DNA of 64,000 bases, taken from positions 13,250,501 through 13,314,500 of the forward strand of contig CM060188.1 of NCBI GenBank assembly GCA_030549335.1. The letters run 5' to 3'. Both the position numbers and the translations under genes were made by a program. The notes under the pieces are model-generated. The model was not told the origin of the DNA. It was given only the letters and a program-made list of their open reading frames with translations, and searched no databases. Below are positions 43,241 through 55,981 of the stretch, one piece after another; within the stretch, counting starts at the first letter, position 1; each line of letters starts with the position of its first letter. The DNA comes from Pontederia crassipes. Its lineage: Eukaryota > Streptophyta > Magnoliopsida > Commelinales > Pontederiaceae.

Positions 43241-44985
43241 GACATGACTAACAACATATCACCTGCAAGCTTTCCCCGTCTCATCTTGAGGCACTTAAAG
43301 GCCTTTCAAGAAAGTCACCTAAAAATTATCAGCCGGAGAAAAACAGCAAGTGATCCTCTCATCTTCATGTGTGATTTAAATCATCTTTGGATTGACAAAC
43401 TTGGGCTTAGATCCTCTAAACAGTGGTCTTTGGATACCTTGGTACGTACTCCATTTTGTTGTAGCTTTTGTTGGCTTTTCTATTCAAGCTGTGCTCTTTA
43501 ATTATTCTGATGATGTAGATTATATAGGTTTCCCTGATCTCCTGGTCATAAAAGTTCACTCTTTACTTGATTTTCACATGATATTCTTACAGGAACTTTG
43601 GCTACGGATTAATGTGAGATGTTTACCGGTCGTTTATAACCTGGGTAATGAGAAATTTTCATAACTTCTGATGGTTTGATAGTGCCTTTAATCTCATCAT
43701 CATTCAAAGTATCCTCTGGTGGATGCTAGATGTGTGGCTTGTCTCAGTTGATCTGTGATTCTGTTCTGCAGTGCATGAGTATCATAGTTTGTATCTGTTG
43801 TGTTTCAGTTAATTTTCTAGTTTGAGGGGACAGTAGTTATTACAGCAGTGAGTCTGGTGACTAATATTTTGTTCCTTTGAAGCAAATCCAACAGTTTGCT
43901 AGTCACACCATTGCATCACATTTCTCCTCTTTGCAATCAGCATTCAGTGTTTTGTGAGAAAATACAAGAGAAGACATTGTAACTATAGCAATTGCTCTGG
44001 GTAAACGTAATCTGAGTGCCAATATTTTAATCTTCCATTTTCGTACAAATGTATATTTTGTCACTGGAGGATGATATTGGGTTTTCAAGGATGGTACTAG
44101 ATAAAAAAAGGGTGACCAAAATTTTGTTCGTTAATGTTTACCGAAATACAATGAACTTGAAATTTGATGGTTGTTCTGATAATTTTGATTTCTTGTACGT
44201 AGATAATGCTCTTGAAATTTTATGATTGTTCTTTCTTATGCAAAACATCACAAAGAGAGATCAAAATAAGTCATGTTAACTGAAAATGAGACGTTTGTTT
44301 GTAGCTATTTAGAACTAACATCCATCAAAATGCCTTATATGCCTTTCATGGTGGAAGCTAAGTTTTTTTTCTTGATGCAGGATGCCTGATACCCGAAAAC
44401 AAGGTTCAAGTTTCAGTCAAGAGGAACAAATGTAGAACCATTAATGATTTGATCCATCCTCGTCCAAAACTATCAGTATCAGATTAGATTGGAACGGTAA
44501 ACCGTGGTAAACTTTGGTCAAATTGACAATGTTAAAAATCAAATTTATTGACTCTTGAGAATTATGAAATACACTGTTAATCATTCGTGCTAACCAAACT
44601 TGAGTAGTGGATTTAGGCATGAGCTAGGTCTAACATCATGCAAACTGGATTCCCAGGTCAAAAAAAAAAAAAAGAGGGAAAAAAGAAAAATAAATCTCCT
44701 CAAGATTGTGCCATCAACTGAAAACCCAATATATGTTTTAATTTCATCAATACAAAGATCATAACTTTTTTCTGTGAATACAAAAATCATATATTGATCT
44801 AATGAAATGCACTAAAAAAGGAAAGCATCACATAAATGAGGTCTGTTCCAAATATGATTCGCAAAGGAAGCTAAAATCATCAAATAAAACTTAATCTTTC
44901 TTTTTTTATTTTTGAGATGAATTAATGACTTATTTTATAACAACAAAAAACGAAGACAAAAAATGATTTTTTTTAATTTTCTGTG
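43241..44985. other. Intergenic DNA, no gene recognised
   Basis: Several short frames around 43244-43664 on plus have hydrophobic stretches but no domain, start context or splice support. No repeat family is identified. Confidence 0.5.
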
Positions 44986-44989
44986 CATA

Positions 44990-45420
44990 CAACTAGAGAG
45001 GAAAGTGGTGCAGATCGAATATTTTTTTTGTTTAAAAGATAACCTATATTTTTTGGATGATTTTTGAAATAAAAAGTCATGAATTTTTTGGGATTGAGGT
45101 CCTAGAAGTTTTATAAAATTTATATTTATGGCAAGGGATTGTGGATATTAAGAAGTGTTTTAATCTATAAATGGACATCGATCGATCACATATTTTATAT
45201 TTTAATACAATTATTGATGACTTATCTAAAACTTTTTTCATATATTGTCACTTGTCAGATAAACATTATGCTCTTTCAGTAATGTATATATATATATTTG
45301 AAATATAATATGTTTTTATAAATCTAATTATGTAAGTCACCGACAGACTTTTTGAGTGAATTTTTTAAAATTTAAAACTTCCCAAGTCTTTTCGAGTTAT
45401 CTGGGATACTAATATTAACA
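44990..45420. repeat. AT-rich dispersed repeat related to the MITE at 38038
   Basis: A collinear match with 38038-38520 runs through TTTTTGG..GATTTTTG, AGTTTATATTTAT, GATATTAAGAAGTGTTTTA and a late TTTTTTAAAATTTAAAA block. The ends are too degraded to give terminal repeats or target duplication. Confidence 0.4.
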
Positions 45421-45869
45421 CAATTAGGATATCTTTTCTTAAAATGAATTTTAACGTTAGGATTTTCTTCTGAGAACTTAGAAGTTAGAATTGGAAAAAC
45501 AAAATTGAAACTTAACACATTAAACATCTGACTTTGCCCTCGTTCCTTACAATTGCAAATATTAAAAAGTTGACTTGATCTCTTGCCGAGTAAACCACAA
45601 CGACGTTCACTAGCTGCCGAAAATTGAAATGTCCATCAACTTGTAAGGATTAAAGAATAATGTGGAGGAGGATGGCGCACCAACTTTGGACAATTAGTAA
45701 ATTACAAGTGCATGCATGTTTCACGTTCATGGAGCTTTTAAGCTTCAGGTAACGAAAAGTTGTCGATGTACACCAAGCTTCGTCCCGGACGGAGCTAATC
45801 GTGTTTAATTAGCTGATCGGAGCTAATTATGTCCCCCAATGTACAAGGCCGCCTTAAATTTCAAGGACT

Positions 45870-46795
45870 ATTAATTCCTTTTAAAAAAAAAAGTGAAGCT
45901 CATTTATTAGCATAATAACAGGTAATGTACCTATAACAAAAAAACTATGGAGGTCTAAGATGAGTTTTCCTCCCACAAAATATCAATACATTCAATTTTG
46001 CATCTATTAGCTAGATGATCAGCAACACAATTTATTTTCCTAATTATATGTCTAGCTTCAAAGTGTTGAGGATCTGATACATCTCAAACATCTGTTATAT
46101 TATTCTGTGTATCAAGGGTAGACTGAAACTTTCTTCAAGATTTGAACAAGAATATGCTCATATATATGTTCTTATGCCCGAGTTCTTAGCATCTTAGTAC
46201 GCCGCATCTCAACCCCAAGTTTCTACCTCTAGTAGAGTAGAATTTTTTGTGAAGAGCACTTGTAGCTAAATATATCTTGCTTTGCATTAGATGATCTAAT
46301 AATATATCCTCCATGAGATGATATTATAATATGCCTTGCACCCCCTCATCCCCTGATCTGTGTTCAATTTAAATCTCTCAGTGAGTTGAAATAGTGGTAA
46401 TTTCTCAATTTTCAAATTCCTCAAAGGCAAAAAGGGAATATGGTATATTTAGAGGAAGGTGGAAATTGTTGTCCTTCTAATATCAAATCACCTTACTCCC
46501 AAGAAGACTGATACTCAAATTAATAATTTAGGGACTATTGAAAAGTATTTCACATATGGATATTTAAAAAAATAAAGAAATGATTGATTGCTCCATGTTT
46601 TATTTCACACAAAGTACATGCAGAATTTATGGATGGATCAAATGTGAGAAGAGAGATTTTGGTAAGCAGTTTCCCATGTGCTATAGTTTTCAAAGAATTT
46701 TCTTTTTTTTATCTTTGGGGGAAAGGAGATGTTACCAGCAAATATCAGCCGAACAAAGTGGGAGTAGTAAGAAATATATAGATACATTTGGCATT
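45870..46795 (-). mobile_element. Decayed LINE with RNase H and zf-RVT remnants
   Basis: On the minus strand, HIIRKINCVADHLANRCKIE (about 45965-46060) is the C-terminal RNase H motif of plant LINEs, followed closely by a stop and a 3' UTR with AATAAATGAGCTTCAC. Further upstream (about 46580-46790) lies a degraded zf-RVT-type stretch with many stops. It is a different LINE lineage from the copies at 2617 and 41434, which end in zf-RVT without RNase H in view. Confidence 0.65.
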
Positions 46796-46897
46796 GCAAC
46801 GTAACCCACTGATCATCACAAAGTTGTGCATGAATATGAACATAAGCAATTTTTTGAATAAGTGAGTCCCCAAAACAATTTTGTAACAATTAATAGG

Positions 46898-47440
46898 AGG
46901 TTCCACCAGAGGAAAGCACGGTCCGGGTCGATCCGGACCGCACCGATCTGGTTTTTTGAGAAATATTTTTATTTCGGTTATAAATTGGATCGGGATCGGG
47001 TCCAACATATAGAAACTAGATCCGAAATCCAACCCGATTATAATAATAATAAAATATAATAATAATATTAATATACTTTTAATTATTCGATAATTTGATC
47101 ATTACTTGTTCATTTTGAAGTGTTAAATTTTTTTTATTGTTTTACTATATGATAGATTGGCATAATATTTTGATAAGTTGATGCTTAATTATCTGGTTAA
47201 ATTATGATTTAATTTTGCTAATTACCATTATTTTCTATATTTATTTTATTTTAAAAAGTATTTTTTATCCGATTTTATTTTCAATTTCATTCTTGATTTT
47301 TGCAGACCGACTTGGACCTAATATCGGTTGGGACAGTCTAGTATCGAGTCCAAATTTTTTAGACCCGACAAAAATCGAGTCGAGACTGGGTGAAGGTGGA
47401 CCTGACCCGAACTCAATTTTGCTCTCCCCGAGGTTCCAAT
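46898..47440. mobile_element. Candidate TIR element with GGGTCGG-type subterminal repeats
   Basis: The left end GAGGTTCCACCAGAGGAAAG and the inverted right end GGAACCTCGGGGAGAGC resemble each other. Both are followed inward by GATCCGG/GGGTCGG motifs and an AT-rich core. Target duplication is unclear. Confidence 0.4.
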
Positions 47441-47473
47441 TACCTTGGAACATTATATCATGTCGATCATTCA

Positions 47474-47658
47474 GGGCTGTTTGATAAAAGATTAATACAT
47501 TTTAAAAGTTTTCATTATGTTGTTATGATAAGAACAAGAATGGTTTAGGATGGAGCAAGAATAATTTATTTTCTACTTTTTTATTTTATAATGATTAATA
47601 TTAGATCCGTGTTTTTAAAATTAATGAATAATATCTTGTTCTTCTACCAAACATGACC
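47474..47658. mobile_element. 185-bp Tourist-like MITE
   Basis: The ends GGGCTGTTTGATAAAAGA and (inverted) GGTCATGTTTGGTAGAAGA are flanked by TCA on both sides (47471-47473 and 47659-47661). A 3-bp duplication and GTTTGGTA-type ends fit PIF/Harbinger-derived MITEs, although TCA differs from the usual TTA/TAA. Confidence 0.6.
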
Positions 47659-48286
47659 TCATAAAACAAAGAAGAGAGTTTACATTTATGTAAATAGACA
47701 TATGAGATAATGGTATAAAAATATCCGAGGACCGTGTACAACATTTGTTTGGTCATTGGTGTACTAGCTAACATTTATATGCGTAGTGCAATATATATTG
47801 GTCATCTAGACAGGACTTGTTACTTAAAGCAACCTTTAGAATTATATCCATCACATATCTCTATAAATATTCATATCTACGAGACGAAGAAATTAATAAT
47901 CTGCATATTAACTTCTTCTTTGTCTCATTTCTTGTGTCATAAGCTTTTGGATCTAACTAAACACATGTAATGCAATGAGAACTACAAGGGCCGACATATG
48001 TGTCTCTCACAATGTTTATGTGGTCCTATTATTGTCGACTGCATATTATAAATATATATGTAGTACAAGGATGCGTCTATCAAATTTATTTATTAATAAA
48101 TTTAGTGCTCTATAGGATGCCAGCTTGGTGTTCCTTTTAATACATGTATGCACGGGGTTAATATGTGTAATGTGTGAACCAATATTTTAATTTATGAGTA
48201 AAAAACACTTAAAATGCCTAAAATTATTGATAGTTCTTTGTTTAAAAATGTAATTGAATTTTAGTTATTACAGTATGCATAAGTTA

Positions 48287-49505
48287 AAGTAATTTTCATG
48301 AATGATCTCTTAACTTTGATGAATTCTCATTTTGCTCCTCTAACTTAAATTTGTAATCAAAAGGTACACAAACTTTGCACGATTTTCGTTGGAGATCTCT
48401 TTTACCTGTAATAATAGGTTTTCTGATTTTTGCTTACGTGGCTTGTCGGATAATATAAGAAATAATAGTATGAATTTAAATTTAAAATATAGTTTTCACT
48501 TATGGTCCATCAACTTTGATTAATATTCATTTTGGTCCATCAACTTATATTTGTAACTAAACGGTCTCCAAACGTTACATAATTTTCATCGAGGGTCGTC
48601 TTTTTGAAATAACAAATTTTTTATTTCAATCGACATATGATATAAACAAAGCCAATAAAACTTATTGAATCATATGACAATAAAGATATGTGAATATCGT
48701 AACTATTAAAAAAATTTGCTAATCGAAAAAATATCTAATGACGTGCCTCCTAAATTATACATTTTTCAACTCGAGCATGCTTCAATTATCCTTTGAAATA
48801 TTTTTTCTAACCTTACTTCACATCATTTTTCAACTTCACTTTCTTGCACTCGAATGTTAAAAGATCTAATTTCAATCGGCTCCACTTTCACCACGTAGAA
48901 CTATTTTCATAAACATTTTTTTCTCTATTGTCATCTCTTTTTTCTTCATGAATGTCTCGAAAGATAATTATTTAGAAATGAATTATTTAAGAATGACAAA
49001 TATATGTTTTTGGTGAATCGAACACTTTTTTTAATGGTTAACTTAGGAACTGGCCAATTTTTTTACTCAGACACATTTATTAAATATTTTTTTTGACTCA
49101 TCTGAGCAATTTTTAATGGTTAAGATATTCATATATCGTTATTGTCATATGATTCAATAAATTTTATTGGTTTTCATTATCATTTGTCGATTGAAATAAA
49201 AAATTTGTTATTTAAAAAAGAGGACCTTTGATGAAAATTATGTAAAGTTTGAGAACTATTTAGTTACAGATATAAATTGAGCAACCAAAATGAATATTAA
49301 TCAAAGTTGATGGACTATACGTGAAAATTACATTTTAAATTTAAACTCATAATATTATTTTATATATTATTCGATAAGTCACGTAAGTAAAAAATTGAAA
49401 AACTTGTCATTACAGGTGAAAGTGACCTCCGAAAAAAATCGTGCAAAGTTCGTGTATCTTTTGGTTATTGGGAGATCAAAATAAGACCATAGTTGAAAAT
49501 TACTC
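48287..49505. mobile_element. Non-autonomous Mutator-like element with 9-bp target duplication
   Basis: The 1,219-bp element is flanked by perfect cataagtta (48278-48286 and 49506-49514). The inverted arms are about 440 bp (48287-48730 and 49065-49505), starting RAGTAATTTTCA. Each arm contains two tandem versions of one block: TTTTCATG.ATGGTCC, TCAACTTTGATTAATWTTCA, TTGTAACTAAACGGT, CAAACTTTGCAYGATTTTCG. The 340-bp core is AT-rich and non-coding. The 9-bp duplication and arm length are diagnostic of the Mutator superfamily; the transposase must come from elsewhere. Confidence 0.88.
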
Positions 49506-49774
49506 CATAAGTTATAAAGAATGTGCTCCACGTTTCTTGGGAGGCACGAACCCCTCGGCAACTCCTACTTGCTAACTGTAGACGTTAACGCTATTGATGC
49601 GCTTACCACATATATAATCAAATTAGACGGTCGATAAACCTAAGCTAATGACTGCTACATGATAAAAAAAAACTAGGTACATATATGTATGATACTTTGA
49701 AAGACAAATGAGTTAGTTAGAATAATTAAGCAGAATAAGTTGCAACAAAGTGATCATTCACTCAATATTCCCGA

Positions 49775-49882
<108 letters not shown>

Positions 49883-51365
49883 GGATATGTATCTAACAGT
49901 TGTAGTCATCAACGAAGGAGAAGTCAAAAGTGACCCGGGGAGGTCCGATGCAAATGCAGGTCGTACAAGCTATATATAAGAAATCATACGCGTGCACTCG
50001 CAAGTCAAAAGGCACCGAATATAATAATGCAAGGTAAATGAATGTATTGAGCATCGATCACTTGTATGCATTGCATTATCCACTTTATTAATGATATGGG
50101 TTTGGATGTTTTGGTCAAAGACGTTGCTGCTGCTTAAATATCCTTAATGCATGACATGGAAATAATGAAACATATTGATTTGATTATTTATTACCCCTCC
50201 TTAATTCTCGTACAGTCTAATCAGATTCCATCCGTCAATCCATCCACAGCTTACAAGTCGCAGGTCACAAGTTGATGCACAGACTTTGCGACCACCGGCA
50301 TCCTTTTTGACGAAATCACATGTACATTTGTGTTAGCTGCGTAAGCTTCCACATTTGCCTGTTCCCCTCAGTACTACTCGTTCATGACATGCATTTATAA
50401 CAAGTTCAAGAAAACATGTTAAAACACAACATATTAAATTGTGGTTCGTACACTCATTGACCAAAAAACTAATCATTATATATTTGAACAAAAATGTACA
50501 TGTCACCTTTATGAATTATGCAACTTAAGTGTTTAGATATGAATGTTGAGAAGCGTACCAGATAAAAATTAAATCAGTTTAGGAGGAACTATCAGATAAA
50601 ATGCATATTGCATGAAGTATTATAAAGAAAGAGCGACAAAAAAAAAAGAATAATAGAAGACAAAGATACAAGCACCTTCAATACATAAGCAGTCTTTTTC
50701 ACTCAAACAAATCATGTTTGATTTCTTTTAAACGTCGAAAAAGAACTCTGAGAGGAGATTAATTGTCATAATCAAATGTGAGAACATTCATATGGAAAAA
50801 TCTGTGCACCTTCTAGAAACCTTTGCACTTAATTGTCATATCATCGGATAATGTGAGTTTAATAGCTTAACGGAAGCAGCCTCGACAATTGATTTTGAAA
50901 CTGATCACCAGAAAAAAATTGTTGGCTGGATAAATCAGGAATGGTTAGTTCCAGCAAAGAGAAGCTTCTCAGGTGGCCGTTCATGAACAGGAGCCTTCAG
51001 TTTCATAATAATAACTAAACAGTAGATCGATATCGATGGAACGTAGTATATTCAGTGCTCATTGATAGCATCAAATAAGTAGCTGTGATTAAGTTTTCTT
51101 TAAGAAAAAGGTTGTAGAGTGTTAGTGCTTCATAATTGTAAGCCCCAGGCATTGCTTTTGCATCACTTTCCTCGCCCTTTATTTACTTATTTATTGAAAA
51201 GTATCTTCTTAAAGAGAGAAGCACAGCTTTGAAAAAAAACATTTAATCATTCATGCTACGGGATGATTTAATTAATTAAGTGGAGTACATATATTATAAT
51301 GTGTAATACCCAATTGCCTGAGAGCTTAACCCAAATGAGAGCACAAATCTTGGGTATTGTAATTG
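49883..51365. other. AT-rich intergenic DNA
   Basis: No gene, RNA gene or recognisable transposon was found on either strand. Confidence 0.5.
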
Positions 51366-52045
51366 TGTTGATGATGTTTTGAATCTGAACTAAGTTGTTC
51401 CCTTTCTCCTAGTCAGACATTTCAACAGATTTTTCCAACGGGTCTCGCACTGAGAAGAGGATCAAGATAAAGAAAATTGACACTGAAGACAATCCACATG
51501 ATATGTTCATCAAATCTGTTCTTTATGACAAGTTCCAACATTGCTTAAACTTATTTAACATCAATACTAATAGCCCCAAGGTGGGGCTGATGGTGGCGTG
51601 ACATGGTATTGAAGTTTTTTGTGTTCTGAAGACGATTCAAGTCAAGGTAGAGATTTGTTGATAATGCTTTGAATCTGAATTCAGTTGTTTCCCTTCTTCC
51701 TAACGAAAAATTTTAAAAGTATTATGTATGTAATTTGAAATTGATTTATTTTCTTATCACGAGATAAGTGTCCTATTTTGAGAGAGAATCTCAGTTAGTA
51801 TGTAATTCCTATCATCTATCAAAGGAAGTGCCTATATAAACTCCCTAAGATTCAGATAGAGACACATTCTTATAATCATCATTATTTCATAACAAAAAGA
51901 GCCGTCACTTTTCGAGGATGTAACCCGATTTAGAACGAGTCACATAAATCTCTGTGTTATTATGTGTTCGTGTGACCTCTCTCCCTCTTTTCTTAACGGT
52001 CTACTCATGAATCAAGCATGAATGATTTATTATTCGTGATCTTGG
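51366..52045 (+). mobile_element. Reduced Ty1/copia LTR retrotransposon remnant (fossil)
   Basis: An LTR start (TGTTGATGATGTTTTGAATC) at 51366 recurs as TGTTGATAATGCTTTGAATC at about 51657, so pieces of both LTRs are present. Between them lies the very end of a copia polyprotein, recognisable by KIKKIDTEDNPHDMF, and a purine-rich tract just before the second LTR. The rest of the element, including nearly all of gag and pol, is gone. It is clearly broken and internally deleted. The two LTR starts differ at several positions, so it is not recent. Confidence 0.65.
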
Positions 52046-54430
52046 GAAGTGTTGAAGTCAGAAAGTTATCTGTATGTAAAATGTAAACTTTGCATGCAAA
52101 ACAAGCAAGAGAAAAAAATATTGTTAATTTGTAAGCAATCTATGATCTATAATTCTATAGCCACCTTGAACCTTGGTGATATGAATGCAAGAATTTTTGC
52201 ACACGTTTTTTTGTCAATACCTTCATTCTTCTTCTTTTTTTTTTACCTGGAGAAAGAAAAAAAAAAAACAAAACTTTCCATTCTATTTCTCATTTGTCCC
52301 CCACTATCTGATAATTTATCTAATCCAAACGGACAGGGAAACAACAAAGTTTAAGCATAGGGCACAAAGTATACACCTTTGCTTCGCCACAGCCGACATC
52401 AAAGCTTGTTTAAATTAACCTGTCGAAACAAATGATTAGTTCCTTCACCTTTTTCTTTTATGTATGTCATTTTCTTAAACGATATATATATATATATATA
52501 TATATGAGAAAAATGAATACATATGCTACTCGTGTTGCACATATATAACGTACGCTAATTTGAATATATATATATATGAGAAAAATAAGTATATTGTATG
52601 CTTATACTACATAAAATGATAGGTGGATTTTAGTGAACAGTAACGACTTATTATTAGTCTTATTCAGTGCCCATATATATAATTATTTTAATGAAACTTT
52701 GGCTTCTTTTTGGAACTATATATGTGTGGATTTGTCGATGTGTTTGAGTAAAGCTTGATGTCAGGTTGCCAACTCTATTCAGAGTTCACAGACACGGTTT
52801 TGAGACAAATATTTGGGGCCATCGTCATCATATTCCACTATCAATAATATGTTGAAGAACTTAATGAAAGAGATAATAAAAGGGATGGGGGCCAAAAGCA
52901 GAAGAAAAGAGTGGCACATATACTTTTCTAATCGTAATAGATAGCAAGAGAGAAGATGCATCATGTCATCTTATATTAACATTTATGCCACATTCATACT
53001 ATATTCTGAGACACGTTTTTGGTATGTTAACACAGGTGATGCCACTGTGTTGCTCTGCAAGTTTTGGCTCAAGATTCTAGTTTAACCACAATTCTGTTAA
53101 CTATTCATTTTAGGTAAATTTGTGATCTTACATTTGAATCAATTCAACTTGATGAAATAATCATGTCTTCATGAGATCCTGAAATTCTCAGAATATCTTA
53201 AGAAAAGTTCATCTTCTGGCTATTCATATATACAATGCAGATGGATATAAAATCTGGTGACAAAGTTCTCATGTAAAGCCTACATGTAGTTAAAGCTTTG
53301 ATCCTGGACCTGTAACATGAGGTTACTCAAAATACTTTTGTCCGACTCTTTTCTGTCCATGCACTCCAAAAAACTTGTCGAGTTCTGAACATGCCAAGAG
53401 GACCAAACTGTAATGGCCTTTGCGTGCCCTGAGCTTAATTAATTTTAGTGGCCAACAAAAAAATAATCCACTGTGCAACTTTCGGTCTGAATTAAGCATG
53501 TACAAACATGTCAGAACAGATACATAGACTGTTCCACTGTTTGGCACGGTTCGATCGAACAGGGCCTCGAACACTGCAAATGGGCAGACATGCCACAGCC
53601 ACATATACACATCTATCACTTTCCATGAGTTTGGCTGCCATCTCTCCCTCCCAAAAGCTTATCAATTGAGGCAGCAACGCCCTCTGCCTATCGCTAGCAA
53701 GCTTTGTTGACCTGCAGCATATACATTCTTTGGCATCTAGCTGCAGCAACTTTCTTCCCTTGTCCGTGGACATGGACATGGCCATGGCCATGGCGAGGTC
53801 AAAGTTAACTCCGTCTTCCAGTTGACGTACGTGCGGCCGATTAGTTCAACCATTCGAGAATGTCAAACCCTATCGGTTGATTCGAATAATAAAAGAATTT
53901 CTTGAAGTCAAACAGCATGCTCCTGTTTACAAGTTAAAAATAAGACTATGAACATATGCTGTTATGGTAAAGCCAAAATACTACATCTCAAGGGGTTGAA
54001 ACGTTGCAAAATCCAATTCAAACTCCTTGGTATCTTAATGCACCACAACCCAATTTTTTCAGACCCCGTCTGCGAGATATGGAAACCTACCATCCTAAAA
54101 CTCGTAGATAGCATTTGTGGCCTCCCTTTTCTCTTTCTGCAGCCTGCCACCACTACCAACTTGAAAGGGTCACATGAAATAGGAGGTCTCATCTCAGTTA
54201 TTATATATTATATGTTATAAGCCACAGAGAGAGAGAGAGTCCACGTAAAGGACGAAACCACACAAAACAAACCAAGAACATAATTTGGACCCTTCACCCT
54301 TAAACGAGGACTAATATGTAACTAGTTCACTAAGGAGTCTCAATGTTGGAATATAATATTTTCTTTGCTGTCAAACTTTAATTATAGCCTAAGCGAGTTC
54401 GGTTCACTAACAGTATAGAAAAACAAAGAG
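52046..54430. other. Intergenic DNA with microsatellites, no confident gene
   Basis: TA-repeat runs lie at about 52486-52506 and 52565-52577. A GC-richer patch at 53490-53830 has overlapping minus-strand frames, one starting with MAMAMSMSTD, but no domain is recognisable. The rest is uninformative. Confidence 0.45.
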
Positions 54431-54457
54431 ATCGATTAGAGAGAGAGGGAGACACAC

Positions 54458-54459
<2 letters not shown>

Positions 54460-54502
<43 letters not shown>
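54460..54502 (+). repeat. (GA)n tract upstream of the MYB gene
   Basis: 43 bp of AG repeats about 165-210 bp upstream of the putative TATA box, complementary to the CT tract in the leader. Confidence 0.9.
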
Positions 54503-54504
<2 letters not shown>

Positions 54505-54668
54505 CAAGATTCAAAGGGTAGATGGTGGAGGTGACATATATTAATTACTACGCTGTTTGGTTTGATTAAAAGACCCTGCTTATGGCTTTAATGCGGGGCT
54601 CACACCAAATCCCATTCCATTGCGGCTAAACTCCATCACATGTCTCAATTTCCCCACGTGTCGCCCTC

Positions 54669-54675
54669 TATAAAA
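54669..54675 (+). promoter_or_regulatory. TATA box of the MYB gene
   Basis: TATAAAA in CCTCTATAAAACCGCCC, 210 bp before the start codon. A start of transcription near 54700 would put the whole CT tract in the 5' leader. Confidence 0.7.
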
Positions 54676-54732
54676 CCGCCCGTGGCAGCTTGCGCCAAAA
54701 TGAGTCTCAATTCAATCGCATCCCAATCGCAA

Positions 54733-54735
<3 letters not shown>

Positions 54736-54788
<53 letters not shown>
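54736..54788 (+). repeat. (CT)n tract in the MYB 5' leader
   Basis: About 53 bp of CT repeats between the TATA box and the ATG; complementary to the GA tract at 54460-54502. Confidence 0.9.
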
Positions 54789-54790
<2 letters not shown>

Positions 54791-54878
54791 CTCTCTCCAT
54801 CCACAACCCACAGGCCATCGACCTCATCTGCTGCTGCTAGCCAAGCTAACGTCCATCTGAGTTTTGAGGCATCGAGCA

Positions 54879-55981
54879 ATGGAGTACCACGGGACTGTGA
54901 GGCCTTGCAGCAGTTCTGCGACGCCGCCGCCGAGCGACGACGACGACCTGAGGAGAGGGCCGTGGACCGTCGAAGAGGACCTTATACTGATGAATTACAT
55001 ACACGCTCACGGCGAGGGGCGATGGAACTCCCTCGCTCGTTCCGCAGGTGCGTACGCACGCAGTTGCCGGATTTCGTACTTAGTGCTCCTCGTGGCCCTT
55101 TTTGTGCAGTAGCTAACAGGCAAACTTTCGTTGGGTGATCATACAGGTCTCAAGAGAACCGGCAAGAGCTGCCGGCTCCGGTGGCTGAACTACCTCAGGC
55201 CCGACGTCCGGCGGGGCAACATCACCCCCGAGGAGCAGCTCCTCATCCTCGAGCTCCACTCTCGTTGGGGAAACAGGTGAGCAGTCGACCTCGCGCAACA
55301 TTCTCCTTTAGCTTCCTCCGTCCTTATCACGACACGCCGACGTCTAATCCGCTATCTGCATGGATTCCCAATCGCAGGTGGTCCAAGATCGCGCAGCACT
55401 TGCCCGGGAGGACCGACAACGAGATCAAAAACTACTGGAGGACACGGGTGCAGAAGCACGCGAAGCAGCTGCAATGCGACGTGAACAGCAAGCAGTTCAA
55501 GGACATCATGCGCCACCTGTGGATGCCGCGTCTGGTCGAGCGGATCCGCGCTGCCTCCGGGAACTCGGCCGCGGCGGGGTACACCCACGACGCCTCGGCT
55601 CCCGTACTGATGGCGCCCACGCAGCAGCCGGAGGATCACCGAGCGCTGGATCTTTCGTCCCCGCTGAAACCGAGCCCGGAGAATTCCAGTTTCGCCGGGT
55701 CGACGTCGGAATCCGTCGACGTGCTGCAGCAGCTCTCCTCGCCCATGGTCTCGGAGAGTTTCACGGGGAGCTACGGCGGGGTGCAAGCCAGCGAGGACGA
55801 GGTGGTGTTGGACGGCAACTGCTGGATCCAGGAGGCGCAGCAGCAGCAGCTCTGCTGGCCGGAGGTCCTGCCGAGCCCCGGTGCCGCTTACGCAAACCTC
55901 GGCTTGCCGGACTTCGACCAGAGTGCATGGGGGGAGAGCCTGTGGACTGTGGAGGATCTCTGGTTACAGCAACAATTCTAG
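54879..55981 (+). CDS. R2R3-MYB transcription factor, subgroup 20, three exons
   Basis: The exons are 54879-55047, 55147-55276 and 55378-55981, all GT/AG, giving 300 residues. The intron positions are the two standard ones of plant R2R3-MYB genes. R2 has [23 protein letters not shown] and [13 protein letters not shown], with the regularly spaced tryptophans. R3 has [40 protein letters not shown]. The motif [11 protein letters not shown] after R3 marks subgroup 20 (MYB2, MYB62, MYB78, MYB108, MYB112, MYB116), nuclear regulators of jasmonate, ABA, stress and anther-dehiscence responses. The C-terminal half is Ser/Pro/Gln-rich and ends in an acidic-aromatic stretch ([17 protein letters not shown]) typical of an activation domain. 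Which member it is cannot be settled here. Confidence 0.95.

Noticed and set aside
43244-43664. Possible continuation of the ALE2-like gene or a small membrane protein
   Set aside because: No kinase motif (HRD, DFG) in any frame and no recognised family.
53323-53791. Overlapping minus-strand frames, one starting MAMAMSMSTD
   Set aside because: The repetitive start comes from a CATGGC/CATGTC run; no domain or splice support. A non-coding transcript cannot be excluded.
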